A stretch of 64,000 bases of DNA from Morella rubra (Eukaryota > Streptophyta > Magnoliopsida > Fagales > Myricaceae). Where the stretch lies: NCBI GenBank assembly GCA_003952965.2, contig CM025854.1, positions 892,730 through 956,729 on the forward strand, read 5' to 3'. Shown piece by piece: positions 24,089-36,011 of the stretch (its first letter is position 1; each line of letters begins with the position of its first letter). The position numbers were made by a program, and so were the translations under genes. Under the pieces are notes generated by a model, which was given only the letters and a program-made list of their open reading frames with translations, did not search any database and was not told the origin of the DNA.

Positions 24089-24964
24089 TGTGAAGAAGAT
24101 GAGAGCTTCCAATGCCCGTTTTGCAAGCAAATCACGGAAGACACCCTTCATTTGTTAGTCTATTGCAGTGGGGCTTGTATTGCGTGGAGGGAGTCTCCCT
24201 GGGTTGTGCAGATGGATTCTCTATCCTTTCTTTCTCCTGCAGCTCTTATTACTGCTATTCTTCAGGCTGATAGTGTTTTTAATATAGCTGTTGGTAGTTT
24301 GAAGGCTTTTATCCTTAATGCTGCAATAGTCATGGATTGTCTTTGGTTTACCCGTAACAAGATCATTCATGAGGATGCTCAGGTGGACACACGGGTTCTA
24401 ATATCTCTTATTCGAAGGCAGTACTTTGAACACGCTGACGCTTGGTTGGTGAAGGGGCAAGATGCTCGGCTTTGCTGGTGTCCTCCTTGTGATGGTAGGC
24501 TAAAATTTAACTCGGATGTGGTTATCCGTTCTAATGGGTCTTACATAGCTATCTCGGTTCGAGATTCTCTCAGTTCCCTCTGTATGGTATACACGGAACG
24601 TTTTGCTGCTATAGATCCGCTTGTTGGTGAAGCTTTGGCGATGGTTGAGGCTATGGAGTTGGCGAGGAGAAACAACTGGCTTTGTGTGGATTTTGAATGT
24701 GACTCTTTGATTCTTTGCAAGGAGGTTCTCTCTGCTGAACGTACTAGCTGCTGGGCTATTGAAGCGTCAGTGGCGCAGATTAGAAGAGATCTTGTAGAGT
24801 TTCGGGAGTGGAAGATTGCTTGGGTGTCGCAGAAGTGTAATAGATTAGCCCATTTGATTGCTAAATGGGTGGCTAGGAGTAACTCGGTTGGGTTTATTTT
24901 TGTTTCTTGTATTCCCGAGCATATCCGGGATTGTGATATGCTTACCCCTTTTTCTTTTCAGTAA
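24089..24964 (+). pseudogene. LINE zf-RVT end and RNase H domain
   Basis: After the stop, CPFCKQITEDTLHLLVYC gives the Cys/His part of zf-RVT. From about 24478 an RNase H-like (RVT_3) domain follows: LKFNSDV (Asp), GEALAMVEAMELA (Glu), DFECDSLIL (Asp) and NRLAHLIAKW. The frame closes just before the poly(A) tail. It belongs to ORF2 of the same element. Confidence 0.75.
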
Positions 24965-25134
24965 TCGGAGGTTCCTTTCTTAGCAAAAAAAAAAAAAGTC
25001 CCTTTTCACGAGCCTGATGCATTCCCCGGTCATGTGTTTATGAGCCATTGCCGCTGAAAGTCAACCCATTTCCTGGCTCCCTCAAAATGAAGCAAAGCAA
25101 AAGCTGACTGCGAGTGGAACAGAGCAACTTGAAA

Positions 25135-25455
25135 ATGAAATCAGATACAGTAACGTTGGTGCTGGTGAATCTGGCGGGCATAATGGAGAGCGCTGACGAG
25201 GCATTGTTGCCTGGGGTGTACAAGGAGGTAGGAGAAGTTCTGCACACGGACCCAACTGGCCCAGCTGACGAGGCATTGTTGCCTGGGTTGGGCTCACTCA
25301 CTCTTTTCCGATCCGTAGTGCAGTCCTCATGTGACCCACTAGCTGCGTACCTGGCTCTGCGCCATAACCGTGCCCACGGCCACGTCATTGCTTTCGGCGG
25401 TTTCATGTGGGCTGCCGCCACCTTCTGCGTTGCAATCTCCTCCACGTACTTCCAG
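25135..25455 (+). pseudogene. MFS transporter copy D, exon 1 only
   Basis: ATG 25135 opens MKSDTVTLVLVNLAGIMESA and exon 1 ends at a normal donor (CAG|GTAACT). It has 107 codons against 96 in copies B and C. The extra residues are a 9-residue near-duplication (PADEALLPG, copied from SADEALLPG just upstream) and a GH insertion after HNRAH. No exon 2 or 3 follows: from about 25950 the sequence is the duplicated promoter region of copy C. It is more diverged than A, B and C are from each other, so it is probably an older paralog that was overwritten downstream. Confidence 0.75.
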
Positions 25456-25954
25456 GTAACTCAATATCCAACTCTCTCTCTCTTTTTTTTTTTTTTTCTT
25501 GCGTATGTTAAATTATGCAAGCCTTCTCTTTTCCTACTTACGTCTTTTCTTTTTCAATCTATCATTCCACTTCGCAGATCTTTACCTGTTCTTGCAACTC
25601 ATGCAGTGGCGATATACATAGACGTCACATTCTGACATACCTCTTTCTTTAGTTTTTGTAATGGGACAATGAACTAGGCAATACCCATCTCAAATTAGAT
25701 CCAAGAGAATGTTAGGTGGTGACAGCTGCTTGAGGTTCTTCGTCTTTAACTCTGTTTCCTATAGAGGTAATTTTGTTCGATTAAAAGTTAAGAACATGAT
25801 GATTTAAAGCTATAAGATTTCGTAGATGTAATGTAGCTCATAAAATGTAACAGGCCTCTGCATGAGTTGCAATCCCATAAGCACCAACTTGCATTAATTA
25901 GCTTTGACCCTGGAATTGTAAACATGATGTTTTTTTTTTTTTTTTTCAATTCTG

Positions 25955-26497
25955 TAGATGTATTCTTTATTCTTTGCTGAGTGGTCCTATGTTGAGCTGG
26001 CACCCATGGCCTGAGCACATCTACCGACTCCTCAGCGTGGATTTAGTTTAGGATTCTCACTCTGTATAAAGTTTTCTTTTAGGCCTCTCTGATTCTGATG
26101 TGTATAATTCTTCCCTATTGAATGAGAATACGGCGACAAGCTGCGACAGGTTCTCCACGGCACGAGCTCTCCCTCTTTCCTCTGTTCTTCTTCACTGTTC
26201 CATTGAATTTACGGTTGTGTTTCTTACAATTTCAGTCCCCTTTTCAAGGCTTTTCCCCGACACTGCCCCTTAGTCCATGCAAGTTGCAACCTCCTCTCTC
26301 CTCTGACTGTACAAAAAGCATAAACAACTAGAGGGAGAAAACTGCAATTTTCTGAGTCAATCTCCATTCACTAAAGTCAACTATACAACCCCTCAGGACA
26401 ACAACAAAAAAAAAAAGAAGAAACTATTACAAACCCTCCAAAACGGACCAAAAAGAGAGGCATTGATTGAAGAGAGTGTGGAGTCTTGAACATCAAG
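25955..26497 (+). repeat. Duplicated upstream region of transporter copy C
   Basis: Near-identical partner of 11716-12271, with only scattered substitutions and 1-4 nt indels. It contains the presumptive promoter and leader; a TATA-like GTATAAAG lies near 26063. Confidence 0.8.
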
Positions 26498-28989
26498 ATG
26501 AAGCAAGAGACTTTGACATTGTTTCTGGTAAATCTAGCCGATATTATGGAGAAAGCCGATGAGAAGTTGTTGCCAGCGGCGTACAAGGAGGTAGGGGCTG
26601 CTCTTCACACGGACCCAACTGGTTTGGGGTCACTGACTCTGTTCCGATCCATCGTGCAGACTTCTTGTTACCCAATAGCCGTTTACCTGGCTCGGCGTCA
26701 CAACCGTGCCCACGTCATTGCCCTCGGCGCTTTCCTCTGGGCCGCCGCCACCTTCCTCGTCGCCATCTCTTCCACCTTCTTCCAGGTATCTCTATTAAAC
26801 TCCTTTGCTTGTGTTGACATTGTGGATTTGATTACGCTCGGAGATTTCAGATTAGTGGATGTTATTGATACTGCTCGATTCATTTCGTATTAGAAGGAGT
26901 TTGCACTTATTTTGCGTTTGTATTTTTTTCGTTTTTGGTGGGTGTAGACCTATATCCATCTGCTATGTTGAGATGATTTAGAAATGGGCAACATATGTTG
27001 TTGATGTTTAACATATTGTCCATGCTAATCAAAATATAGGCGATTGAGTGGCAACACGTATTGCTGATTAATGGAAGAGAAAAAAAAACAAGGCTAATTG
27101 GGTGCCCTCTAATATTTACTGTTTTAAGAAAGAAATGTGATATGCGAAGCACGAAGTTATGCTCTATTGTAAGAAAGACTATGGTTTCATCAATGAAAAA
27201 AGGAAAAACTTAAGAAGCCAGAATGTAGGATTTCGAACGGTAGAGTTCCTTTTGCTGATGGTGGAAAGCTGAAACAGACTGTTGAATACTTACAACTCCG
27301 TGTCTGTATCTGATCATTGAGTCATAATTGACAAAATAAATGGATTACCTCGTTATTACATTCCTTAGTTTGGTACCTCAAATTAGGCAATGCTCTTTCG
27401 TGCAGTTACTTGACTGAGTGGGATCATTTGGCCACTTAGGTTGCAGTGTCACGAGGTTTAAATGGAATTGGACTTGCCATTGTCATACCTGCCATTCAAT
27501 CCCTCGTCGCTGACTCCACTGATGATAGCAATCGTGGTACGGCCTTTGGATGGTTACAACTAGCAGGAAACTTTGGCGCCATCATTGGCGGGTTCTGTTC
27601 GGTACCTATAGCCTCAACATCAGTCATGGGCATACCTGGTTGGAGAATTGCTTTCCATCTGGTGGCACTCGAGCCTCATAGTTGGTATTTTGGTCCGCCT
27701 CTTTGCAACTGATCCACACTTTTCGAAGAACAATAGTGGAGCCGAACAGCGAGTTATTCATAAGTTTTTGGTCAGAAGTTAAAGAGCTATATCAGGAAGC
27801 AAAGGCAGTTATGAGAATCCCATCTTTTCAGATAATTGTGGCTCAAGGTATCTCTGGAACAATTCCTGGATCAGCTTTGACATTTGCCTCCATGTGGCTT
27901 GAACTTGTTGGTTTCTCCCATAAAAAAACGGCAGTCCTTTGGACCTTACTAGTTATTGGATATTCACTCGGAGGTCTGTTTGGTGGAAAGATGGGGGATA
28001 TCCTTGCAAAACGCTTACCCAATTCAGGGAGAATTATTCTGGCTCAAATAAGCTCGAGTTCGTCTATTCCTTTGGCTGCAGTTTTGCTGCTAGTATTGCC
28101 TGATGATCCATCCACTGCATTCTTGCATGGGTTGGTCTTGTTCATTATGGGATTTGTTACATCCTGGGATGCTCCAGCAACTAACAAGTACGTATGATTC
28201 ATCAATGACGTCTTCCTTTACTTGTCTTTTGAGAACAATAGGGCATCCCTCTTCAGAGCTTGGGTAGAGAAGGGGAATAAAACCTTTACTTTTTATTTTT
28301 AACTGATTTTGGGAGGCTGGGGGGCATGGCTCATCCGTGCCCCTCCCTAGATTCGTCTCTTGGAGACAGGCACCCAAGACTGCTGGGAAGTCTTGGACAC
28401 TAGTGGAACTTAGATTTTCCTCGGATATGTAATTTGCATAGGCCCCTTCCGAAATAATACTTCAACTATGCACTTGTATTTCAATAATATTCGTCTAATA
28501 TATTGACCGTGAAGACAGTCCAATATTTGCAGAGATAGTCCAGGAGAAGTCTCGGACTACCATCTACGCTTTGGATCGGACATTTGAGACCGTACTATCA
28601 TCGTTTGCTCCCACTGTAGTTAGGATTTTGGCGCAGCAGGTATATGGTTATAGACCCGTTCCGAAAGGGTCATCCAACTCTGCAGAGATTGAAGCGGATA
28701 GACAGAATGCTGCATCACTCGCCAGGGCACTCTACACTCCAATCGGCATTCCAATGGTGATCTGTTGGTGCATTTACTGCCTCCTCTATCGCACATATCC
28801 AATAGACCGGGAACGGGCAAGAATGACTGCGTTGATAGAATCCGAATTGCACTGGGGGAAGATAATACTCCTCCTGCAACCGAGATTGACATTGATCATG
28901 AAGGGGAGGCGCGCACTGGGTTGGATGGTCATGATGAGAGTGCATCTCTGCTTTCACATTCGCTGACTTCCTCAAATATTTGTGAATAA
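26498..28989 (+). pseudogene. MFS transporter copy C (UNE2-like), three frameshifts
   Basis: Exons 26498-26785, 27440-28187 and 28519-28989 with normal splice sites. Exon 1 is intact (96 codons). Exon 2 lacks 2 nt at about 27669 (CACTCGAGCC against CACTCATGAGCC in copy B) and 2 nt at about 27763 (AAGTTTTTGG against AAGTGTTTTTGG), so about 30 codons are read out of frame. The rest (SEVKELYQEAKAVMRIPSFQ, LLVIGYSLGGLFGGKMGD) is in frame. Exon 3 is sound to ALIESEL near 28850, then one indel puts the tail LGEDNTPPATEIDIDHE out of frame. Compared with B, the 748-nt exon 2 is exactly 4 nt shorter than the expected 752. This copy is the template from which copy A can be derived by deletion. Confidence 0.85.
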
Positions 28990-29445
28990 TGAACCCAGAC
29001 ATAAACAAGGTACATGAACGCATTATCTTGAAATTCCATTGAAGTTAAAATCTGTAATAATTCTAAAGAGGAGAAACACACTTTGCATTATTTTAGTTAG
29101 AGTTAAACACACTTTGCGCCATAATTTGAACGGTGGGAGTATTGATACTTTGTATCACAACTTATTATTTATATCATATTGCATCCACCAATTACTGATT
29201 TAAGTTATTTTGAGACTTCCATTAAAAATTTTCATTAATCTTGACAGAAAATAATCTTTTAACACACCGAAAAAATATTGATCAAATTGTCATTTCGCGT
29301 GTTAAAAAATTATTTTCCATTTCAATTAACAAAATAATAGTTTGAGGGGTAAAGTATCAAGACTGTCATATTTGAAGGATATAAAATATATTTATCCTTT
29401 TTTGAATTCCTGGACACTAGAATCTTTATACTCCCTCTGAATTTC
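28990..29445. other. 3' flank of copy C, shared in part with copy A
   Basis: ATAAACAAGGTACATGAAC and the following ~60 nt match 13233-13300 after copy A. The rest is AT-rich with no gene. Confidence 0.5.
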
Positions 29446-30445
29446 NNNNNNNNNNNNNNNNNNNNNNNNNNNNNNNNNNNNNNNNNNNNNNNNNNNNNNN
29501 NNNNNNNNNNNNNNNNNNNNNNNNNNNNNNNNNNNNNNNNNNNNNNNNNNNNNNNNNNNNNNNNNNNNNNNNNNNNNNNNNNNNNNNNNNNNNNNNNNNN
29601 NNNNNNNNNNNNNNNNNNNNNNNNNNNNNNNNNNNNNNNNNNNNNNNNNNNNNNNNNNNNNNNNNNNNNNNNNNNNNNNNNNNNNNNNNNNNNNNNNNNN
29701 NNNNNNNNNNNNNNNNNNNNNNNNNNNNNNNNNNNNNNNNNNNNNNNNNNNNNNNNNNNNNNNNNNNNNNNNNNNNNNNNNNNNNNNNNNNNNNNNNNNN
29801 NNNNNNNNNNNNNNNNNNNNNNNNNNNNNNNNNNNNNNNNNNNNNNNNNNNNNNNNNNNNNNNNNNNNNNNNNNNNNNNNNNNNNNNNNNNNNNNNNNNN
29901 NNNNNNNNNNNNNNNNNNNNNNNNNNNNNNNNNNNNNNNNNNNNNNNNNNNNNNNNNNNNNNNNNNNNNNNNNNNNNNNNNNNNNNNNNNNNNNNNNNNN
30001 NNNNNNNNNNNNNNNNNNNNNNNNNNNNNNNNNNNNNNNNNNNNNNNNNNNNNNNNNNNNNNNNNNNNNNNNNNNNNNNNNNNNNNNNNNNNNNNNNNNN
30101 NNNNNNNNNNNNNNNNNNNNNNNNNNNNNNNNNNNNNNNNNNNNNNNNNNNNNNNNNNNNNNNNNNNNNNNNNNNNNNNNNNNNNNNNNNNNNNNNNNNN
30201 NNNNNNNNNNNNNNNNNNNNNNNNNNNNNNNNNNNNNNNNNNNNNNNNNNNNNNNNNNNNNNNNNNNNNNNNNNNNNNNNNNNNNNNNNNNNNNNNNNNN
30301 NNNNNNNNNNNNNNNNNNNNNNNNNNNNNNNNNNNNNNNNNNNNNNNNNNNNNNNNNNNNNNNNNNNNNNNNNNNNNNNNNNNNNNNNNNNNNNNNNNNN
30401 NNNNNNNNNNNNNNNNNNNNNNNNNNNNNNNNNNNNNNNNNNNNN
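29446..30445. other. Assembly gap (1000 N)
   Basis: Exactly 1000 N, so probably a placeholder of arbitrary size. It removes the 5' end of the FAR1/MULE relic. Confidence 0.99.
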
Positions 30446-32463
30446 TGTTTGTTGTAAACAAGGATATAGAAAAGAAGTCGACTTGAAGGTGACGAAAAAA
30501 GTACGTAGAGACACTAGGTGTGGTTGCCTTGCAGAGTTTGCCATTCAAAGAAAGCCAAATGGAAAGTTTCGAACATATGTTTGGAGACCACAACACAACC
30601 ATGAACTTGTTCCAAATGAATATGTGCACATGTTGCCCTCTCAAAGAAATATTAAAGAGTTGCAAGCCATCGAGATTGAAAGAGCGGATGACTTGGGCAT
30701 ACGACCTAAACTAGCTCATGAATATTTGTCCAATCAAGTTAGAGGTAGAGAAAATTTGGGATTCCTTCACCTGGATGTGAAAAATTATTTGAATGGGAAG
30801 CGGAATGGAGATTTGAAGTTTGGTGAAGCAGGGAGCCTTCTGAATTATTTTGCTAGTCAACATGAAGAAAACGAACAATTCTTTTACAGGGTTTAGTTGG
30901 ATATTCACGATCAAATTACAAATATATTTTGGGCTGATCCATGTATGAGGGTTGATTATGGGATATTTGGAGACTTTTTGTCGTTTGATACTACTTATAA
31001 GACCAATAAGGATTATAGGTCATTGGGAGTTTTTATGGGAATCAATCACCACTACGAGCAAGTCGTTTTTGGGGCATGTTTGTTATATGATGAAACTGCA
31101 TAATCTTTTAGGTGGCTTTTTGAGATGTTTTTTAAATGTATGCACGATAAAAAGCCACAGTCAATTTTTACAGACAGGGATGCTGCTATGGCGAAGGCAA
31201 TTGCAATGGTTATGCCTAATACATGTCATAAACTGTGTTTATGGCATATTATGCAAAATGCCTTGAGCCACCTTCATACATATTTCGGGAGAAAAGGTTT
31301 TTCAGATAGTTTAAATCGAGTCTTATATGATGGTGAGTGTGAGGAAGACTTCAAAAGCATGGAAAGACTTGTTAGAAACTTATAATCTTCAAGACAATGC
31401 GTGGTTAAAAGAGTTGTATAAAACAAGGTACAAATGGGCCATGGCACTTGGGAGAGACAACTTTGTGCAGGTAAGAGAACTTATTTTCTTTTTATGTTCA
31501 AGTTTTAAGTCAAAGAAATTCCCTTATGAAACTCTTAATAAACTCCTTTTTTTGCAGGTAAGAGAAGTACGCAAATAAGCGAGAGCTTCAATGGACGTTT
31601 GAGAGAAGACTTAAAGTCAGATATGACTTGGTACAGTTTTTTAGACACTTTCAAAGGGTACTCAAGGACTTACGATACAATGAGAAAATATCTAATTGCA
31701 ATATGATTCAAAAAATTCCAAGGATGAAAATATCAGATCGCTTCTAGAAAATGCAAGAGAAATCTACACAGAGACAATCTTCAAGATTTTTCAAGATGAG
31801 CATGAGAAGGCTAATTGGGTAGAGTTTGACTCTCGAAATGAAGAGGAAGGAATTGTTGAGTATAAGGTACATAATTGTGTTGGTAATAAAAATCACGAAT
31901 GTGCTATGGCGAAGAAGCATACAATCACATCTTCAGGAGATTTTCATGTATGCAGTTGCAAAAAATTTCAGTTTGCTGGGGTTATATGTAGTCATATTAT
32001 AAAATTTTTGAGAAATGGGCCTAAATTGGTTAGAAAAATACCAGAGGTGTACGTACTTCCAAGGTGGACAAAGAAAGCAAGATTTGGAATTGCTCAAGAA
32101 ACCATGCACGATGTTGAGGCAATCTCACATCTTGAGACGGCTGCAAGATTCACAATGTACAGTAATACATTTGTTGGGACTATATCAAAGTATATTGATT
32201 GTGAAAAAACTTGGAAAATTTTTGAAAGTGCTCATAAACAGTTAGTGGCTGATTTGGAAGAATGTGTAGCTAATGGAGAAGTCATAAAAAAAGAGGCTGG
32301 CAATGATTGTGATGGAGGGGGAGAAATATACTCAGTTGGGGATGAAGAAATATTGGTAAGAGGACTGAAGAAGAGAGAAGTTAAATACAAGAGTAACAAG
32401 CGGCTTAAAAGTGGCATTGAGAAAAGAAGGAATGTGGCAAAGAAGAAGAAAGAAGAAATGTAG
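30446..32463 (+). pseudogene. FAR1/MULE-type transposase relic
   Basis: Enters from the gap within the FAR1 DNA-binding zinc finger (KQGYRKEV, RCGCLAEFAIQ, HNHELVP). Next come the helix block and the MULE transposase core: FFYRV-stop-LDIHDQITNIFWAD, YGIFGDFLSFDTTYKTN and SIFTDRDAAMAKAIAMVMP (catalytic Asp residues present), with CHKLCLWHIMQN. The SWIM zinc finger CSCKKFQFAGVICSHII closes the domain set, then a Lys-rich tail. Defects: TAG at 30895-30897, TAA near 31102, a frameshift near 31360 (AW.DLLETY), a repeated CAGGTAAGAGAA around 31468 and 31556 that may bound an intron, and a stop at 31703-31705. FAR1-family proteins are transcription factors derived from Mutator-like transposases; either origin is possible here. 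Confidence 0.8.
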
Positions 32464-32744
32464 CAAAAAAGCAGAAAACTGTTGTGGTGGAAGCTTCTAT
32501 ACCTGTTGCGCATTCTCCGCAGTTAGTAGATGAGCAGAGGTAAGATTGATATTTTAATTGTAGTCGTTGTTTGAATTTGAGAATAAATAATTTGACTTAT
32601 AAATAATAATAGTTTTTACTTTATCTTTACTCAAATCCAAGTGAAGGGGAAGACCTTTCAGCGTTGAGAGATGGTGAAATCTAGACGAGTTAATGTAGTT
32701 GTTTGTCATGAGAAAGTGACGAAGGATCGTTTATCAAAACCCTC

Positions 32745-33135
32745 GGGACCCTGGGGTTTTTTGTTTTTTTAACAAAACGATTGTTTTGTTTAAACCCCGG
32801 TACCCCTCTTCCCCCATTTGTTCGCAGAACCCGTACCTGGGACCCCAGAGTTTTTTGTTTTTTTTAACAAAACAATCGTTTTGTTTAAACTCCCCCCCCC
32901 TCCCCCATTTGTTCGCAGACCCCGTACCCGGGACCCCGAGATTTTTTGTTTTTTTAACAAAACGATCGTTTTGTTTAAACCCCGGTCCCCCCCCCCATTT
33001 GTTCGCATACCCAGGACCCCGGGGTTTTTTGTTTTTTTAACGTTCCCCCCCCCCCCCCATTTGTTCGCACCCCCAGGTTTTTTTTTTTTTTTAAAAAAAA
33101 ATTGTTTTGTTTAAACCCCCGGTCCCCCCTCCCCC
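32745..33135. repeat. Tandem repeat, ~83-94 bp period, with palindromic core
   Basis: About four to five units, starting near 32745, 32839, 32930 and 33013 with a degenerate last one. Each reads GGGACCC..., TTTTTTGTTTTTTTAACAAA, ACGATCGTTTTGTTTAAAC, a poly-C run and CATTTGTTCGCA. The middle is a palindrome, AACAAAACGATCGTTTTGTT. Frames through it in both directions are compositional artefacts. Confidence 0.85.
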
Positions 33136-33534
33136 ATTTGTTCACAACCCCCTGAGAAATATCCCGATTCCCCTGACCCCCACTCTGGCCCTCAGCCCTC
33201 TCGCCTCTGTTCATTTTGCCCATTTGTTTAGGTATGTTAAAAATCAATGGATTTGTTAATTTTAATTTGTTCTATTGAAAATATTAGGATATATATTATT
33301 GCTGAATGTTTTCCCCATTGTTTGTTGTTTTTAGGTTTTGTTATTTAATAAATTTGGGAAGTTTAAGAAAACAACAAAGTGAAATGCTAAAATTTTCAAG
33401 AGGTTTTCACTTCCTTTGAGTACTATCCAAGAACTTTTGAGAAGTCTTGCCAAACCACAAGATTCGTCACCTATAGATAATACAAAAATAACTATATACT
33501 CCTTATATATTAAGAATCAATTACGTACAATATA
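33136..33534. other. Spacer, no gene seen
   Basis: AT-rich sequence between the tandem repeat and the CACTA-like element. Confidence 0.5.
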
Positions 33535-33794
33535 CACTACAAGAGATTTTTCCTTTAGCTACGAATTTATCAGCAACAAAATTAATTTCGTAGCTTAAAC
33601 TATGCTTTTGCAACATAAATATTATTTAAACGCTTATAGACTTAGTCGCAGAGGGGCTTGTGCGCAGGACGCAGTGAGGGTTGAGGCCGCGCTGGCGCGC
33701 GCCGCGCGACGATTTTTATACGACCAATTTTGTTGCGCGACAAGGCCAGGCGCGCGACAAAATTGAATGATCATTCAAGGCCGCACTTGTAGTG
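33535..33794. mobile_element. CACTA-type MITE candidate
   Basis: Begins CACTACAAGAGATTTTTCC and ends with the inverse CTTGTAGTG. Subterminal inverted motifs are present (AGCTACGAAT...ATTTCGTAGCT, and GCGCGACAA on both strands), as in plant En/Spm derivatives. No 3-bp target duplication is visible (ATA against GCC), so one end may be lost. The right end sits inside a hairpin ATCATTCAAGGCC...GGCCTTGAATGAT. Confidence 0.55.
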
Positions 33795-33844
33795 GCCTTG
33801 AATGATTTATATATTATTAAATTAAATAATAATATTATTTATTT

Positions 33845-34121
33845 TTTATAGTTATTATGATATTAAAAAAATTAAAACATATAATTCAAAAAATACGTAG
33901 AAAATGGTTTCATAAATATAAAAATTATAAAAATAGATAAAATATCAACTAATTTTCTACTTTATCTATTTTTATAATTTTTATAATATAGAAAATGGTT
34001 TCATATTTTATCCTTTTTTATAATTTTTTATATTTATGAAACTATTTTCTACTTATTTTTTGAATTATATATTTTTTTTATTTTTTATAAATTATTTTTT
34101 GAATATCATAATAACTATAAA
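33845..34121. repeat. AT-rich fold-back (long imperfect inverted repeat)
   Basis: TTTATAGTTATTATGATATT at 33845 is mirrored by AATATCATAATAACTATAAA ending at 34121. The inner parts also pair (AGAAAATGGTTTCATAAATA with TATTTATGAAACTATTTTCT). Likely a MITE or the end of a larger CACTA derivative next to it. Confidence 0.7.
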
Positions 34122-34960
34122 TTAAAATATACTATAGAAAGGTATTTTCGTTGGTTTGTCAAGTAATAATTAATTGATGTTTCTTCATCAAGCTTCTAGA
34201 TACTTCCATTTACTTTGGCGGCTGAGATATCTTCTCACCCCACATTTGATCTCCACCGTTGCTGGTCATTTAACCCTAACGCCTCTCGTCTTCATCACAG
34301 TACTCTTCTTCTTTTCTCTGTCTTGCACAACGGCTACGACAACTGCACAATTATTTCTTCTCCTCACATAGCTACTGCGAAAAAGAGAAAGGTTGAGAGT
34401 GATGTTCTCTCTCTCTCACTTTGTCTCTCTTTCTCTCCTCTCTGGTCGAAGCAGCTTGGAGAAGAAGCAAAATAAAAAACTGGGCGGGAAGAAATATTCA
34501 GCTTCGTATTCAGAGGGAGATAGAGAGCAAGGAGAAATATTTAGTGCAACGGTGAGTTTTGCTCCCCATTATGTTTTAACGCCCCATCCAACGTTTTTGT
34601 TTTTCATTTTGGATTTTTTTAAGGCATTTTAATACATGCCATTGGATGGATTCATTAATGTGTTGTCATCCATCCAATGGCCTGTTAGAACCCACTAGTT
34701 AATTCCCTCTTAGGAGGGAATCCGAGTCCGAGAATGACAGGTTTAAGTCATTATTTTAGTCGTGGAGAATATGCTGATCCTTTCACCTAAGACAAAAAAA
34801 GAAAAAAAAAAAAAAAAAAGCTAATTCTCATGAGGATTTCACATAGAGTCCCATAATACTCCATTTTCCCTCAATTCAACTCTCAGAACTGTAATACGTG
34901 TTCAATATATAAATGCTCCTCCAGATTATTCTAAGTCCTTCACTTTCTACTAATCTAACA
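34122..34960. other. Spacer with one 12-bp hairpin
   Basis: No supportable gene. Perfect arms CCATTGGATGGA (34639-34650) and TCCATCCAATGG (34669-34680) enclose an 18-nt loop. A CT-rich stretch at 34400-34450 and an A-run at 34794-34820 are simple sequence. Confidence 0.5.
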
Positions 34961-35136
34961 TAGTGTTTGGATTGTAAAATTTTAACAAAATTTTAATAAA
35001 ATTTTACTTTTATCAAATACACTTCAAAATTTTACTTTTACTTTTATCACTCATTCACTAATTCCAATACACCTCTTTTTTAACACCAACATAAAATTTT
35101 AACAAAATTTTACTAAAATTTTATAACCAAACGCTA
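34961..35136. mobile_element. MITE with AGTGTTTGG/CCAAACGCT termini
   Basis: TAGTGTTTGGATTGTAAAAT at the left is mirrored by ATTTTATAACCAAACGCTA at the right. The interior (AAATACACTTCAAAATTTTA, CATTCACTAATTCCAATAC) matches the copy at 13350-13516. Confidence 0.65.
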
Positions 35137-36011
35137 TGTAATACTTTGCAAAGAAAAACAACAATTCCTAATTCTAATTTTTATTGTTAGAATCAAAAAA
35201 AATTAAGAGTTCATAGCTGGAAGAATCCTAAAAGCAATCGGTAACTACAAATTTCTCCTAAAATTATCATTCAGTACCATGTTGCCGCTCAATCACAAAA
35301 GATTTTCACAAGTCCACTTAGCGTGGACAAGGCCGCAAGAAAAAAAAATACACGTAGGTATACCATTTTGGAAAATCTGAAAACATGGCAAATATATAGA
35401 ACAAATATATAAAGAATCTTTATAATCGTCCTGGGAAACTCTCACTGTAGAAGGATTTAGGGTACAGAAGGAAAAATTGAAACCGAAAACAAAGAAAATT
35501 GACCTTCCTTTAGACATGGTTAAGGTTGCTCCTGATCTTTTGTCAAAGGTGCCATCGTCAAATGTTCTTACCATCAAAGGTGCAATTGTCAAAGGTCTAG
35601 GGTTTACAAAAAGGGAAAAAATTTCTCTAGGATCGTCGAGTGTATGTCAAGGGTGGCTGAGAGCCCCATTTGAAGTAAGGCAAAACGGTGCGGATTATGG
35701 CCAATTAAACAAAACCCACGTTTCTATCCATTGCGCGGAGAAGATAAGCTACATGTCGTTTTGTTTAAAGGCAGACAGTATTTTGTCTCCAAATTGCGTC
35801 GTTTTATAGCTCTCCTCTTGACTGGGATTCATTGATGTGGATTAATGATGCTGACGTGGAGCTTTATTCTGTTAGAAATTCAATGGAGTGATGACGGATG
35901 TAGTGAAAAGTCACAACCATATGTCTTCAGTGACCAAAAAGTAAAAAAAAATTAAGTTCAATAACCATTTTGTCAGCGGTACTAAAATGTGATCAAATTG
36001 CCAATTTCCTT
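35137..36011. other. Spacer, one doubtful frame
   Basis: A 110-codon frame at about 35477-35809 has no recognisable pattern, and no upstream coding context. I do not call it a gene. Confidence 0.4.

Larger units (their letters stand above)
18725..24996 (+). mobile_element. Near full-length L1-type LINE with 13-bp target duplication
   Basis: AGTCCCTTTTCAC flanks the element at 18712-18724 and 24997-25009, immediately after a 3' poly(A) run. Inside, in order, are ORF1 with a zinc knuckle, an APE-type endonuclease, a reverse transcriptase, a zf-RVT region and an RNase H domain, as in plant L1 LINEs. Stops and frameshifts interrupt the coding regions, so it is not autonomous now. It separates transporter copies B and D. 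The well-preserved target duplication shows that the boundaries are complete at both ends. Confidence 0.93.

Noticed and set aside
29322..30665. 447- and 372-codon minus frames across the second gap
   Set aside because: They are open only because of N.
32745..33135. CRISPR-like array
   Set aside because: Units are degenerate direct repeats without unique spacers, in a plant nuclear genome.
32786..33247. Repetitive Pro/Phe-rich and Gly/Asn-rich frames
   Set aside because: Direct by-products of the ~90-bp tandem repeat with poly-C and poly-T runs.
35477..35809. 110-codon plus-strand frame
   Set aside because: No recognisable domain, no splice context and unclear start; left as spacer.
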